Assembly: GCA_026724425.1 (NCBI GenBank)
Contig: JAIUCV010000569.1
Coordinates: 476,547-540,546 of the forward strand
Length of the DNA: 64,000 bases
Reading direction: 5' to 3'
Source of the DNA: Erythrophleum ivorense
Lineage: Eukaryota > Streptophyta > Magnoliopsida > Fabales > Fabaceae
Shown: piece after piece, positions 22,996 through 33,818 of the stretch
Position numbering within the stretch: position 1 is the first letter of the stretch
How the letters are laid out: the number at the start of each line of letters is the position of its first letter
Notes under the pieces: model-generated
What the model was told of the DNA's origin: nothing
Seen by the model: the letters and a program-made list of their open reading frames with translations, nothing else
The model's database searches: none
Position numbers and translations under genes: made by a program

Positions 22996-23750
22996 CAAGA
23001 GTAGGAATTGATTGAGAGATTCAGAGATATGAGTCTCTCCTACGAGGTGTATTCGGGGAAGTTATTAGTTTGTGAGACCCGAATAGAAAATGACCTGAGA
23101 GATCAAATAAGAGAGGCCCAGTAGATAGATGACCATGTAAATAAGATTAGAGCTTAGATAGTTCAGGATAGCATTTAGGAGTTCAATCTGTCTGAGGAAA
23201 GCATAGTGAGATATAGGGATAGGCTGTATGTGCCTAGACATACAGAAATCAGAGAGAAAATATTAGATAAGGCACATAAGAGCAAGTATACCATTCATTC
23301 GGGCAATAATAAAATGTACCAGGATTTGACGAAAATTTCTGGTGGCCTGGGATGAAAACAAATATAGCAGAATATGTCTCTCGATGTTTAGTATACCAGA
23401 GAGTGAAAATAGAACATCAGAAACCAGCTGGGTTACTTTAGCCCCTTGATATTCCGAAGTGGAAATGGGATAGCATAGTTATGGATTTTGTTATGGGTTT
23501 ACCCAGGACATCATCAGGGCATGATGCAATATGGGTAATAGTGGATAGGTTGACAAAGTTAACACATTTTCTGACTATAAAAGCCACATATATCCTAGAT
23601 AAGTTAGCTTAGTTGTACACCAGGGAGATAGTTAGACTGCATGGTGTGCCTAGGAGCATAATATTAGACAGAGATCCCAGATTCACATCAAATTTTTGAA
23701 GATCATTACAGGATGCTCTAGGTACCAGACTTAGATTTAGCATAGCTTAT
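22996..23750 (+). pseudogene. Integrase, N-terminal part and first catalytic Asp residues
   Basis: A degraded HHCC zinc-binding region (about 23270-23400) precedes the catalytic core. The core has DSIVMDFVMGLPRTSSG (first Asp at 23484-23486), DRLTKLTHF and LDRDPRFTSNF (second Asp at 23667-23669). Stops at 23002, 23122, 23155, 23176, 23439, 23610 and 23697 mostly replace Gln, the last Trp. There is a frameshift near 23355. The coding sequence stops at 23750, where LTR D entered, and resumes at 26889. Confidence 0.9.
23746..23750. repeat. Target-site duplication CTTAT, left
   Basis: Matches CCTAT at 26889-26893 at four of five bases. The integrase frame (SIAY/HPQTDGQTE) is exactly continuous if one copy is removed. 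Confidence 0.85.
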
Positions 23751-26700
23751 TGTAATATCCGGTCCTTCGAAAATGCAAGAAAACATAAGAAAACGCGAGA
23801 AACATAACATACAGTTTCTTTGTCAACGTATAAAATTCATCGGATACAAAAGAAAGTCTCCCAAATAGAGTAAATTGAGGTCCAACAAAATTAGAATACT
23901 ATTCTAGACTATAAATAATGATAAGTCAAGGCCAAAGGTGCCCTAAAATTGGGGCCAAAATGGATGAAGAAAAAAAAAAGGCATCCCAAAGAGTCTCTGA
24001 AGTTAAGTATGAAGGAGCCAGGAACTAAAATACAAAGAAAAGTTATGTGCCGGGTAAAATGTATAAATTGTCCAAAAATTCAGGGAACCCTAGTTTCACC
24101 TTCTATTCGTGGCTTTAGGCACGAATATCAAAAATCAGGTAAAAATCTCAGAAATCAGTGACCCACGGTTAAATTCCATTTGATGAGACGAATCCAATGA
24201 CACCACATTGTCCGGATGGCCGAACGGGATCCGGTTCGAGATCTGGTTAGCCCGATCAATAGCCATGAGCAAAATAGAAAAAAGAAATTATAACAACTAT
24301 AAAAATAGAAATAGCTAAAGGGTTAAGAAACCCTGAAGGAGTTTCAGGGATTAAATTGCAATAAATGAAAATTTTATAGCACAATTATAATATAAAACAG
24401 TAAAAATTACACCTAAAGACCCGAATGTCTTATTGACACCAAAATTTATAAGGATTGAGCTTGAGGGACCCTGATCCATGTTTGAGGCTCAGTATGGCTA
24501 GAAAGTAGAGGAAACAATATTTATAAATTTTAGAAAGTCTAAAGGTATGTATTGTACCGTAAAACCTTAATCGAGCCCGAACACTGATTTGTAGACTACT
24601 GTAAGGCCCAATAACCAATTCTAAAGGCCCAATAAAAGGAAAGAAGATATAACTAGGGCTTTAGAGAAGATAAAATCTAAATATAAATATAAAATAAAAA
24701 GGAAAGAAAGAAAGGATTTTAGTTCGTTTAAAAAAATTAACCATAGTTAGGTTAGAAATTAACCATGGTTGAGTTAAGAAAATTAACCATGGTCACTATC
24801 CATAACTTAAGGGCTAAGAAAACATATCCAATTGTGTGGCCAAGGAATTTTTGGAATAAGATATTTAGTTATGAAATTAGAAAATCAAAGAAAAAAAGGA
24901 ATGGAAGGCTAAGATTTGATCTTGAAAAGGTTGATCCAAGGGTCCAAGTTTGGTATGACCATTTAACTTCATTTAAATTCATCTCTTGCACCTCCATTCC
25001 ACCATTTCAAGCCATACACAAGGGATAAGGAGAGAAAAACGTGAAGAGAGAGAGAGAGGGAGAAAAAGTGGAAGAAAAAGTGAAATCAAGCAAAACTACC
25101 ACCATTCTTCACCAAATTTCTTCATCGTCTTTATCCTCCAACCATTTTCTGCAAAGGGCAGCAGCATCTTCATCTTTTCTTCAAGGTGGAATGTTGCTCT
25201 AAGTGGGAAGAGAAGGGATTTTAGTGTGATAAAAGCAAAGGACGCAAGGATTAAACTTAAAGAGTAAGTTTTCTCCACCTTGCACTTGAAAATCACATGG
25301 TTTAAGTTAGTTTTGTTAAACCCTAGCTATGAGTCACTTTTGGACAGCATGTGGAACATTAGAAATGGAGTTTATATGTTGAATATGAAGGCCTAGGAAT
25401 GGAGTTTATATATTGGCTATGGAGGCTATATGAGCTCATCTATTTTTGTTGTATGCTGGAACCTTGAAAAACACAAAGATTGTAATTTTTGGGAAATTGG
25501 AAATGTTAGGGAGATACTGTCCGAATTTTCCCAAAATTTTTATAGTGTTTTATTAATTTCTTAAAGTCATGTATACCAAATTTCAAGTCCTAAAACATAA
25601 AAGAAAGGGCTATAGAATTTTTAGAACCAAAGAAACTCACTTTTGGGCCTAAAACGGAGCTAAATTATGTTATGACCAAAATGTGTTGTTGAGGCTGGAA
25701 TTTGATATTTTTATCCTTTCTAATGGATTCAAAATGGTTTTTTTAGCTAGTAATACCTGTGGGAAAGCTCCCAAAACTCATGGAATAAAATTCCTATATT
25801 TTGGCCAAGTAATGCGTACTATTCAGCCACAGTGAATTGGAAGGGAAGGAGTTAGATTTTCCAATTCCAATGGTCCTATTAAGTTTAAAAAGGGTTATAT
25901 TACTTTAGGGTTTTAGACTATATGTTGATTGTAATGAATTATCATTATGATTATAAGGTTTGATAATTGTTTAGAAACTCCAAGAGCAAGTGGACCGAGT
26001 CCTAAAGCTTAAGGAGCAAGATTGCTAAGGTAGTAATTTTCCTTTCTCTTTCTTTAAGCTTGTGTGATGGTATAATGATGAGTGTTATGTTATACTGAGT
26101 GTCATTTATGCTATAAGATGAGACATGTATGCTGGGATATTGTTTGGCCTTGTATGAAATTCCTTGCTTCACTATGTAGTATGTGATACCTTGATTGGCA
26201 TTATGTTATGTACTTACATGCTAGCTTGTGAATGAGATTGGTATACTACTACTGAGATTTCATAATCTCACCCCAAACATAACCTATGTTAGGTCTGAGC
26301 TCAGGCAAAGAAAGGGCAAAAGGTATAGAGGCATAAATCGAGAACCTTACTTTTATGTATCACATTTTGGTCATGTAATTAAGTATCTTGGATTCTTGTA
26401 TGTATGAGTTATGGTATGGTATTGTAAGGTACTCAAGTATGTAATAAAGAGCCATGTATATACTCAACTCTTAAGTAAAGAGAATATGACTAGCGTGCTT
26501 ATAGTGCAAAGATACATGCACTTTTGTAAGGGCAAATAAAATAAAATATAATAATATGTTAAATGAAGGGTAAAATCGTCTGATCTTTGTGAGGACATTT
26601 TTATACAAATTTATATGTATTCCACTGAGTAAGTATTTTTTCCTTGTAAAGGACTTAGAGAGCTTGAATTAGGGCCTTGAATCGACCTCATACAATTTGT

Positions 26701-26888
26701 CTATAATTAGTTGCTTGTTTTCAAAGTTAGACAATATTTTGGGAATGACCAAATGAATAGTAAAATTGTATGAGAAAGTTCTTTTTAAAAAAAAAGAAAA
26801 TTTTAATCAGTTCAGATTTTCAGTGGCTCTTCTAAGTTTTATATAAGGCATCTGTAGCAGGAGAGACATTATATAGTGAGGTATAACA
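23751..26888 (+). mobile_element. Solo LTR D inside integrase
   Basis: Begins TGTAATATCCGG and ends GGTATAACA, 3138 bp, with a 5-bp TSD that has one mismatch. It interrupts the integrase between the second Asp and the Glu. Its first 110 bp resemble the starts of the A LTRs at 45054 and 58980, but most of the rest is different, so D is a related mosaic LTR. There is no internal coding region. Frames such as 23949-24161 and 24765-25028 do not resemble known proteins. Confidence 0.88.
23978..24350 (-). repeat. Segment shared in inverted orientation with LTR B
   Basis: Reverse complement of 8800-9172 in the B LTR, similar along its whole 373-bp length. Confidence 0.75.
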
Positions 26889-27664
26889 CCTATCACCCTC
26901 AAACGAATGGACAAACAGAAATAACCATCCAAACCCTAGAGGACATGTTGAGGGTGTGTGTCTTAGAGATGAAAGGAAATTAGGATATATACTTGCCTCT
27001 AGCGGAGTTTACCTACAATAACAGTTATCATGCAAGTATACAGATAGCACTATATGAGGCATTGTATGAGAGGAAGTGTAGGTCTTTGATGTGTTGGGTT
27101 GAGCTAGGAGAGTTGAGCCTTATAGGCCCAGAGTTAGTGGACCAGACTTCCAAACAAATAGAAACCATTGGAAAGAAACTTCTGACGGCCCAGAGTGGAC
27201 AGAAAAGTTATGTAGATAAACAAAGACGGTCGTTAGAATTTGAGATTGGAGACCATGTGTTTATTAGAGTGTCTCTAGTCACAAAGATAGGTCAGTCCAT
27301 AAAAAGCAAAAAGCTTAGTCCAAAGTACATAGGTCCTTTTCAGATTCTTAATAAAGTAGGACATGTGGCCTATAGACTAGCCTTTCCTCCAAACCTAAGC
27401 CAAGTACACAACGTATTCCATGTTTCCCAGCTTAAAAAATACCAGTTTGACCCTTCACATGCCATAGAATATGAAAATGTACAGTTACAGGATGATCTAT
27501 CATACATAGTATCACCAAATCGGATCGTGGACGTTAAACTCAAGTAGTTACAGAATAAGACGATACCACTAGTGAAAGTGGTTTGGAAGGGGTTATCTCC
27601 CAAAAAAGCTATTTAAGAGCTAGAGGATGATATAAGGAAGAAATATCCAGAACTCTTCCCATAA
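26889..27664 (+). pseudogene. Integrase C-terminal part and chromodomain-like tail
   Basis: The frame resumes with YHPQTDGQTE (catalytic Glu at 26918-26920), followed by LPLAEFTYNNSYHASI, the GPFQIL and SQVHNVFHVSQLKKY motifs of the Gypsy GPY/F module, and the Tekay/Del tail ending KKYPELFP with a stop at 27662-27664. Stops at 26981 and 27614 replace Trp and the one at 27545 replaces Gln. The longest uninterrupted piece is 26993-27547 (184 codons). In the family the tail guides insertion to heterochromatin; here the gene is dead. Confidence 0.92.
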
Positions 27665-27698
27665 GGTATGTTATCTAAATTTCGAGGATGAAATTTTT

Positions 27699-27710
27699 AA
27701 AAGGGGGAGA
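27699..27710 (+). promoter_or_regulatory. Polypurine tract
   Basis: AAAAGGGGGAGA lies two bases before the 3' LTR start at 27713. It is the expected primer for plus-strand DNA synthesis. Confidence 0.9.
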
Positions 27711-27712
27711 AT

Positions 27713-28089
27713 TGTAATATTCAGTTTTCATTAAAAGACAGAAATGAGTGCGTTTTCAAAGCAAGTCCCCTGAAATGAATTAGTTAAGGTCCTAAAAAAA
27801 TTGAGTAACATTTTAGACTCCTAAAAATGAGAATCCTAGCCTCAAATAGAAGGAAAAATAGAGCTAGAATGAAGAAACAAATTTTGACAAAAATCTTACG
27901 AAACGTAGTGGCATTTTCATAATTTTGAGCAAATTTTGGAATTCACATATGAGGGCTTTTTAAATGAAAGTTTAGAGTTCTCCGGAGTTCTTAGAGGCTT
28001 TGAAAACCATGGGAAGCACTGGGACAGTTAAATCCACTCCGGTGGACGTTTTCCAACATCGGTGCACCTGAACTTTGATAGATTCATTC
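27713..28089 (+). mobile_element. 3' LTR of the plus-strand Gypsy, truncated
   Basis: It matches the first 377 bp of the 5' LTR at 16100 and stops abruptly after GATTCATTC at 28089, before the TATA box. The remaining 3.3 kb and the outer TSD are missing, so a deletion or rearrangement followed the insertion. Confidence 0.9.
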
Positions 28090-29219
28090 TAACGCCAAGA
28101 TTACTTTTCTTTATATGGAATTCTCATTGCTTCCTAGGTTTGATCTATGTTGGATACTTGAAGAATTTTAAAGGCTCAAAGTAGTTAGCAACAATTAAAT
28201 AATTTTTGGACAATTGAAAGAACTCAACCTTTTCTTAATATTTGAGTTATCAGTATAAAAATCTATTAAAGATTACTCATCCCAAGTATTCAATGATTAT
28301 GGGTGAAAGAAATAAGCATTACTCATGGCTCAATTAGGGTGACTAGAGGTAACTCCTTTGTGTTAAGGAAGACAAAGAGTGCCTCGTATCTTAGGCATAG
28401 TTGCTTGTAGGACATGCATTCATATCTTTGATTTGATTTTTGAAATTGGAGCTTACTATTAGCTTCAACTTTTATCCTTCTTCACATTAATTGAAACTCT
28501 TCATAGGGAATACAAGATTTTATTTATTTATTTATTTATTAGTTTTTGGTTATTTAGGAAAGATATGCAAGGAAAGAAGTTATGTCAATATAATCGATGA
28601 AATGGAAGAATGCACAAAGGGTGAAATAGAAACACATGACTATTGTATTAACAAGGTTAAATAAAATAAGGTCTATTGATAGAATCAAATTTCTATTAGC
28701 CTTGGATTTCAACTAAACAAAAAGATATCAACCAAACAATTATTATCTAATGAAATTTCTTAAAGAGTTCAATCATTATGAAATTCTTACTAAAGTCAAC
28801 CATGACATGTGGTGTCACATCATCACATATTGACAAGGTCTCAGATTTCAAAGTGTAAAATGCAAGATCTTGTCTACAAGATGTCATCTCATCCTTTAAC
28901 TTGACATGATTTAATGCTAACTCATCATTAATATACTTGTTCAACTAGAAATATCACAAAGAAGCATAGAAAATAGGTTCAAGGTTAAGCATCACAATTT
29001 ACCATAAGTACATCTTTCCATGCATTCATATCTTTCCTAAATTTTCAACACTTAGTTTTAGCCACATAGGATTCATTTTGAACTATAGGGGTCCAACCCT
29101 CAATCTTTCTTTTCTTGATTAATTTTCATCATAAACAAGTTTATTCATACTCATTTTAGCTTGTTTAGCTCAAGGAATACACAAGATCTTTATAGGACCC
29201 AAATTGATAGCATGCATAT
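28090..29219. other. Anonymous AT-rich segment
   Basis: No LTR end, protein domain or RNA gene recognised. It sits between a truncated A LTR and a truncated C LTR, so both edges are probably rearrangement break points. A 65-codon minus frame (28747-28944) has no recognisable domain. Confidence 0.5.
28517..28540. repeat. (TTTA)n microsatellite
   Basis: About six uninterrupted TTTA units. Confidence 0.9.
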
Positions 29220-30359
29220 AAACTCTACACTAATTTTAAAAATTCATAACTAATTTTAGAAAATTCCAAATCATTCAAATAAGGACTTTCTAGAAAGCTC
29301 AGGACATCCTCTTATTACCATCAAACTTTTAGATTAAAACAAATCATTTGACCCATAAAAACTAATGAAATAGTAATAGGGGTCTGTTTCTATTATTGCA
29401 GTAGACATGCAACTTTTAAAATTCATATCTCACGTATAGAGCTTCAAATTGAGTACTCTCAATGGTTGTGAAAATTTTATGATGCCAACTACATGCCTAT
29501 AAAATTTGATGAGTATTGGACTTCATTTGGCCTTCTAACGACATTGAAAATCAGATTGTCTAGAAAGCACAGTACCATGGTAATTTTTGCATAATTTATC
29601 CAACTTTAAAAAAATCATAAGATATTCCATAGAGCTCCAAAAATTCTGCTCTTTCACCCTGTGAAATCCTCTCAATGAAATCTATATGGCTACCAAATTT
29701 CATGCCAAAACTCATTCATTTGCTCTAGTTTTGGTTTAAGGGCAAAATATGGCTTAAAATAGTAATCGTATGGCTCCAAATGGTACCAAATAAATCCCTA
29801 CATGAACCATAATCATTTGAGCAAGTCCAAAAGTTCAAACACAGTGTATAGAGGCATCATAATAGGTCCAAATCCTCATGGAACTCAAATTTACCATCTA
29901 ACATGCAGAAATACACATAAACATCATGGCTTAAGGATGTTAAAATCATACATTTGGCTTCATATTCATTACATATAATATATTCATATACTTTTACACA
30001 TGTTCAAGGGTTTACAATTCATAATTAACTTATACATACATACGTTGATATCAATATACACAAAATCCTATTCTATTGTCAAAATATCATCATTCATGCC
30101 CCTTGGCTCCCATTCTTTGCTCCTTGGACTTCATCTAGATAAAGTTAAATAGAAAGTAGAGGAGAGTGAGATTCAAAGAATTCCAATAGCTTTTTCTCCC
30201 TTCAAGTAAGCATACATGGCATATTATCATGTCAAAGAATACAAGTATGCACCAAAAGCTTCCAAGAATCAAACATAAATATGTTTTCAAGATCAAAATC
30301 AAGCTTTAGGGACTTTTGGTTTAGCCTCACCTAATTATTTGGAACTTTTGGATTAGCCT
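29220..30359 (-). mobile_element. Family C LTR, first part (outermost of the nest)
   Basis: It resembles the C LTRs at 42536 and 57743 in minus orientation, including the AAATTCATAACTAATTTTAG and GGACTTTTGGATTAGCCT landmarks. It is interrupted at 30359 by the minus-strand Gypsy element. The left tip is missing or too diverged to see. The remainder appears to be about 42455-42535 and 53473-55094. Confidence 0.65.
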
Positions 30360-33300
30360 TGTAACACAATATTTACTAGGCTCATCATATGTAGGCTCAT
30401 ATCCATGAATTACATAACATTCTTAAAGAAAATCCATTAAAATAATTGATTAGATTGTGTTGCGTCGTGTATAAATTTTTCAATCCATATTCTGTGGACC
30501 ATATGAACTCATCTATCTTATTTTCATATTTAATTATACAAATACAATTCAAAACCATCTCAAGAAGTGGCCTACACCTTGAGCAAATGGAGTATATACT
30601 AGAAAATAATAAGTGCAGCCTTAGACAGAAATTCCAGCTTTCTGTCATAAAATTTGAAAAATTATAACTAATTTTAGAAAAATTGTAATTAAGCACACTA
30701 TACCATTATAGAAAGCTATAGATGTATACTTTATGCTACAAATAATTACATACCACAACAAGGATATCTAGCCACTGGAAATCAATGGAATAGTAACAAA
30801 GGTTGCCTATCAATACTGATACTATCCATCAACTTCAAAAATTCATATCTCCCTGTTCAGATATCCAATTGGGGTAATCTTGGTGGGCATGGAAATTTTA
30901 TCATGTCTAGTTTATGATTATAAAATTTCATGAGCACTGGACACCATTTGGCCCCTGAATGATAGAGCACAAGAAACTGATCATATGAATAGTATTTGCA
31001 TCAAAATAGCAAAAAAATGCCAAATTTGAAAAATCATTATTAATTCCACAGAGCTCCAAATAATTCAATCTTTAGCTTCCTAAAAAGCTGTAGATAAGAT
31101 CTATATGCATGGAAAATTTCATGGGCAAATTCATTCATTTGGTTAGATCTTGACGTTAGGTTGGAAAATGGCTCATTTTGTGTCATATAAAGGCTCCAAA
31201 TTCTTCATTTTGGTTTCTAAGGCAACCATGGCTACTTGAGCAGGTGGGAAAGCACCAAAATAGTCTATCAAACATATTTCAAAGGCACACACACCCATAT
31301 TTCACAAACGCACTCATCCACCATAAGATATACACAAGAGCACACGTGCCAATTCTTGCCATCCAATGCATAAAAGTTGCTATATCATACATATGGCATC
31401 AAATCTCATTTGTACATGATATAATTCCATATTTACATGTGTTCATGAAATCATACAACATATACAATAAGGGATTACATCATGTGCCATTCATATGGCT
31501 ACAAATTAGCATTTTCACACACTTGATTATCAAACTTTCCTTTTCAAACTTGGTGGCTCTCATTTTTTGGCTCACTTGGTCCACCTAGACATGTTAGATA
31601 TGTGGGGAGGACGAAATGAGATTCTAGGAATCCTAATATCTTTTTTCCCTTTCAACCACATATAAAGAATGCAAATCCATATCTAAAAATGCATGCATGA
31701 ACATTATAGAGCATGTGATCAAATTTTTAGCATTCAAGAAGTGATACAATACATCCATAGGCTTGTCAAGTAAGTGGCTTAGCCTTACCCATTCTCGTTT
31801 AGGATTTTGGACTTACCTCATTCTTAAAGGCTTTGAATTGGGCCATACTCTTGGGAGACTCTAAACTTTGTCTCAACCATTCTTGAGGGTTCTTGGCTCA
31901 TCTTCACCATGGCTAGAGGGTTCTTGGCTTCATCACACTCAAGCAAACTAAAGTAAGTTCACAAAACATCATTTGAAGACATAATGCAATATCATGGTAC
32001 CATGGCATCTAGAGATATGCTAAAACAATTTTTCATGACTTAAAACATACAAACACATATTCAAAGACAAGACAAACATTCATCCATACATGAGAGAAGG
32101 AAGAGAAAGCTACCTTTGTCACACAAGTACACTTTTCTTCTTGAGTTTAACTTCTCTTCCTCGACTACACACACACAATAGGGTAGGACTTATTTCTCTT
32201 GGCCTAGACGCATCATATGGAAGCCAATTATGCTCTTGAACCAAATTCTAAAGATACATATACCTTAGACAAACTAGATAGTTCATATGGCTTTGTTATG
32301 GTCCATAATGCACCTAATGAAGCAACCCTATGGAAACATGATCTTTACTCCATTCTCTTCATTCATTTATGATTCTTGACTCTTTTAAGCTTTTTGGAGT
32401 CATCACACAATCAAATTAAGGAGGCTAGCTAGGTGTTGCTTCTTTAAGCCATAATATGAAACTTATGATACCATCTCATTATCCATGACTTCTAAAACTT
32501 TTCCAAGGCTTCTTCTCATCCTCTGCCATCATATATGACTCAAAAATTAGCTTGGAACAAATTAAAACTATCCCTAGGTGCCCTAAGCCTTTTAGGTCAT
32601 ACATGCTCTCTTCTTGGCACCCTTAGAGTTTGCTTCATTTTCTTGATGGAAGATGCATGTGAGGAGCCTTTTAAGGGTCTTAAGAGCTCATCTAAACACT
32701 CATTTAGGCTTAGAGATTATTGTATCAAATCAGAATTTCAAGGGAACCTATGAAACCCTAACTTTTTTATCTTGAAATCTAATGCCTATTTGATTATTTC
32801 CTTTGCATATTCTTGTTCTTCTCCCTCACTTTCCTAAGATTCATCCTTGGTTTAGCTAGAAATCCAACCCCTCTTGGCTAGTCTTACCTAGGATGAAACA
32901 CACACAAGAGGAGGAAGAAGGAAGATCACGCATGGAGATGGCAAGATACCTTAGTTTCTTGGTTCCTTTTGCTTGTTTTTCACCTTGCTTGGCTTCTTCT
33001 CCTTGAATTCGAAATTTCCCCTTTGTTTTTCCCTCAAAAAAGATCCAAGAATTTCAAAAAAATCATAAGAAAGAAGGGAAGATGGAGGAGAAGAAGTTTG
33101 CTACAGAGAAAGCATGAAAATCCATGAAAAACCATACCTTTTTCTTGCTTTTTATCCTTCCTTTCTTCTGCTTCTTATGCGCCTCAATCCCTTGCTCTCT
33201 TCTCTGGTTTAGGGCAAAAACAAATTGGGCTAAGTGAAGGAGGGAGTAGGGCGTGAGGCTTTACATAGCTAGGTTAAGAAGAAGCTTTCAAAAATTCTAA

Positions 33301-33818
33301 TTTTGTCCTTTTATCTTGGCATTTTCGTTTCTGGTTTGTTTGAACTCTTTTTTTAAAATTATCTTTTCTATCATAAAATTTAGATCCTGAATCTTATAAA
33401 ATACCCTTGGAATCACTCAAATCCTAACTAAAACCTTCCTAAATAGAAGGGTCAAAGTTTGGGTCAATCGACATTAGAAAACGTACACCAGAAGGGTTTT
33501 AACTGTCCCGAAACTTCTTATGGTTTTTAGGTTCTCTGAGAACCCTGGAGAACTAAAATTTGCTTTTTAAAAAGCCTTCCTATGAGAATTCTAAAATTTA
33601 CTCGAAATTACAAAAATATCATTACGTTTTGTAACCATTTCGTAAATTTTCGTTTGGCCCTTTTAACTTCCATTTTAGGGTACCTTTGGGCTCTTAAATT
33701 CATTATTAAATATCTAGATTATTATTCTAAATTTTTTAAGGCTCAACTATTTCATTTAAGAGGACCTGCTTTGAAAACATATCTATTTTCATCGTTTTAA
33801 CGAAAACCAGACATTACA
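30360..33818 (-). mobile_element. 3' LTR of minus-strand Gypsy (family A)
   Basis: Begins TGTAACACAATA and ends CAGACATTACA on the plus strand, 3459 bp. It is closest to the solo LTR at 2742-5801. The TATA box is decayed (TTTACATAG near 33263) but the splice-donor-like AAAG/GT is kept at 33136-33137, minus strand. It joins pol sequence through a degenerate PPT at 33819-33835. The 136-codon frame 31178-31588 has no domain. Confidence 0.88.

Larger units (their letters stand above)
16100..28089 (+). mobile_element. Ty3/Gypsy chromovirus (Tekay/Del type), complete except 3' LTR
   Basis: Parts in order: 5' LTR 16100-19763, PBS 19769-19780, gag from 19933, protease, RT, RNase H, integrase, C-terminal chromodomain-like tail to 27664, PPT 27699-27710 and 3' LTR start 27713-28089. 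This order (integrase after RNase H) defines Ty3/Gypsy, and the C-terminal motif LKQLQNKTIPLVKVVWKG followed by ELEDDIRKKYPELF points to the Tekay/Del chromoviruses. A solo D LTR splits the integrase. The paired LTR starts differ at roughly one base in seven by eye, so the element is old. Many stops and some frameshifts make it non-autonomous. Confidence 0.92.

Noticed and set aside
19933..27664. TAG used as a sense codon for Gln in this genome
   Set aside because: Many Gln codons remain CAG or CAA in the same genes, Trp codons show matching changes to TAG, TGA and TAA, and frameshifts are also present. Decay by deamination explains this better than a changed genetic code.
28747..28944. Host gene exon on the minus strand
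   Set aside because: Only 65 codons, no splice context or domain recognised, and it lies between truncated repeats. Not strong enough to call.
31178..31588. 136-codon plus-strand frame as a gene
   Set aside because: It runs antisense within an LTR, and the matching frame in the close copy at 2742-5801 is not open.
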